DNA from: Bacteroidales bacterium
GTDB taxonomy: Bacteria; Bacteroidota; Bacteroidia; Bacteroidales; Paludibacteraceae
Length of the DNA: 64,000 nt
Reading direction: 5' to 3'
Assembly: GCA_015061115.1 (NCBI GenBank)
Contig: SUXE01000012.1
Coordinates: 88,172 to 152,171 of the forward strand
The notes under the pieces were generated by a model. That model was not told the origin of the DNA, did no database searches, and saw only the letters and a program-made list of their open reading frames with translations. Below, one piece after another: positions 63,926 to 64,000 of this stretch; position 1 is the stretch's first letter, and every line of letters begins with the position of its first letter. The position numbers and the translations under genes were made by a program.

Positions 63926-64000
63926 TGAAGTGCACCCCAAAAGTTGGACGGTAAAAAAAATTAAATGTTAAAGAATTGGGCTCGGTATTGTGCCGGGCTC
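63926..64000. mobile_element. Probable end of an IS3-family (IS150-type) element, cut by the window
   Basis: The stretch TGAAGTGCACCCCAAAAG followed by TTGGAC closely resembles the terminal repeats of IS150-type IS3 elements. It is followed at once by a GCTCGG-TATTGTG-CCGGGC hairpin. The transposase would lie beyond the window, so the call rests on about 25 bp. Confidence 0.55.

Noticed and set aside
1..64000. tRNA or rRNA genes
   Set aside because: No T-loop or acceptor-stem patterns were recognised by eye; a covariance-model search was not possible here.

Overview
The window reads as a chromosomal segment of a Bacteroidales bacterium. Several independent signs agree: an AT-rich genome, many -7 promoter boxes of the Bacteroidota type TAnnTTTG, a SusD-type outer-membrane lipoprotein, a one-protein hybrid two-component regulator, type IX-like C-terminal sorting regions on large secreted proteins, lipoproteins with acidic residues directly after the lipidated cysteine, and Bacteroidota-specific families (DUF2851, DUF5683). 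No tRNA, rRNA or CRISPR array was seen.

Layout. 1-3.5 kb: a minus-strand operon of two secreted proteins and the flavin transferase ApbE; the middle gene carries a likely flavinylation motif. 3.8-8.8 kb: divergent DprA, membrane protein, truncated HicB-like protein, CrcB, conserved protein, aspartate kinase. 9-10.3 kb: aspartate aminotransferase. 10.5-17.1 kb: three tandem paralogous membrane proteins with TerB-like helical modules, then a DUF2207 membrane protein. 17.4-20.2 kb: five tandem, mosaic lipoprotein genes. 20.4-23 kb: large secreted protein. 23.2-26 kb: a Schlafen-like AlbA_2 gene that appears inserted at the start of the DUF2851 gene, leaving a 33-bp direct repeat. 26-34 kb: glycosyltransferase, dihydroorotase, hybrid two-component regulator, CCA-adding-type enzyme. 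34-37 kb: SusD without SusC, then a REP-associated-type transposase inside an array of palindromes and heptamer repeats. 37-39.8 kb: esterase/ATP-grasp/esterase operon. 40-50.2 kb: a long minus-strand run pyrB-pyrI-flavin reductase-murA-menB-menC-SNF2 helicase, then a metallo-hydrolase and a Sel1-repeat protein. 50.5-58.1 kb: triplicated secreted protein, then parA-parB-DUF5683-lytic transglycosylase. 58.1-61.3 kb: WG-repeat and Bro-N genes separated by copies of a dispersed repeat. 61.3-64 kb: aspS, a VapBC-type toxin-antitoxin pair and the edge of an IS3-type element.

How parts fit. Housekeeping blocks (pyrimidine: pyrB, pyrI, pyrC; menaquinone: menB, menC; peptidoglycan: murA and the transglycosylase; aspartate: kinase, aminotransferase, aspS; segregation: parAB) alternate with accessory blocks made of paralog arrays, secreted proteins and selfish or regulatory modules.

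The strongest unexplained signal is non-coding. Nearly every low-complexity intergenic stretch is a tandem array with a 7-bp period, in several different sequence flavours, from 2 up to 27 units. Two 27-unit arrays are next to, or inside, dispersed elements whose other copies carry only a few units. The most promising coding candidates for undescribed biology are the TerB-like trio with DUF2207, the mosaic lipoprotein array, the esterase/ATP-grasp/esterase operon and the ApbE neighbour.
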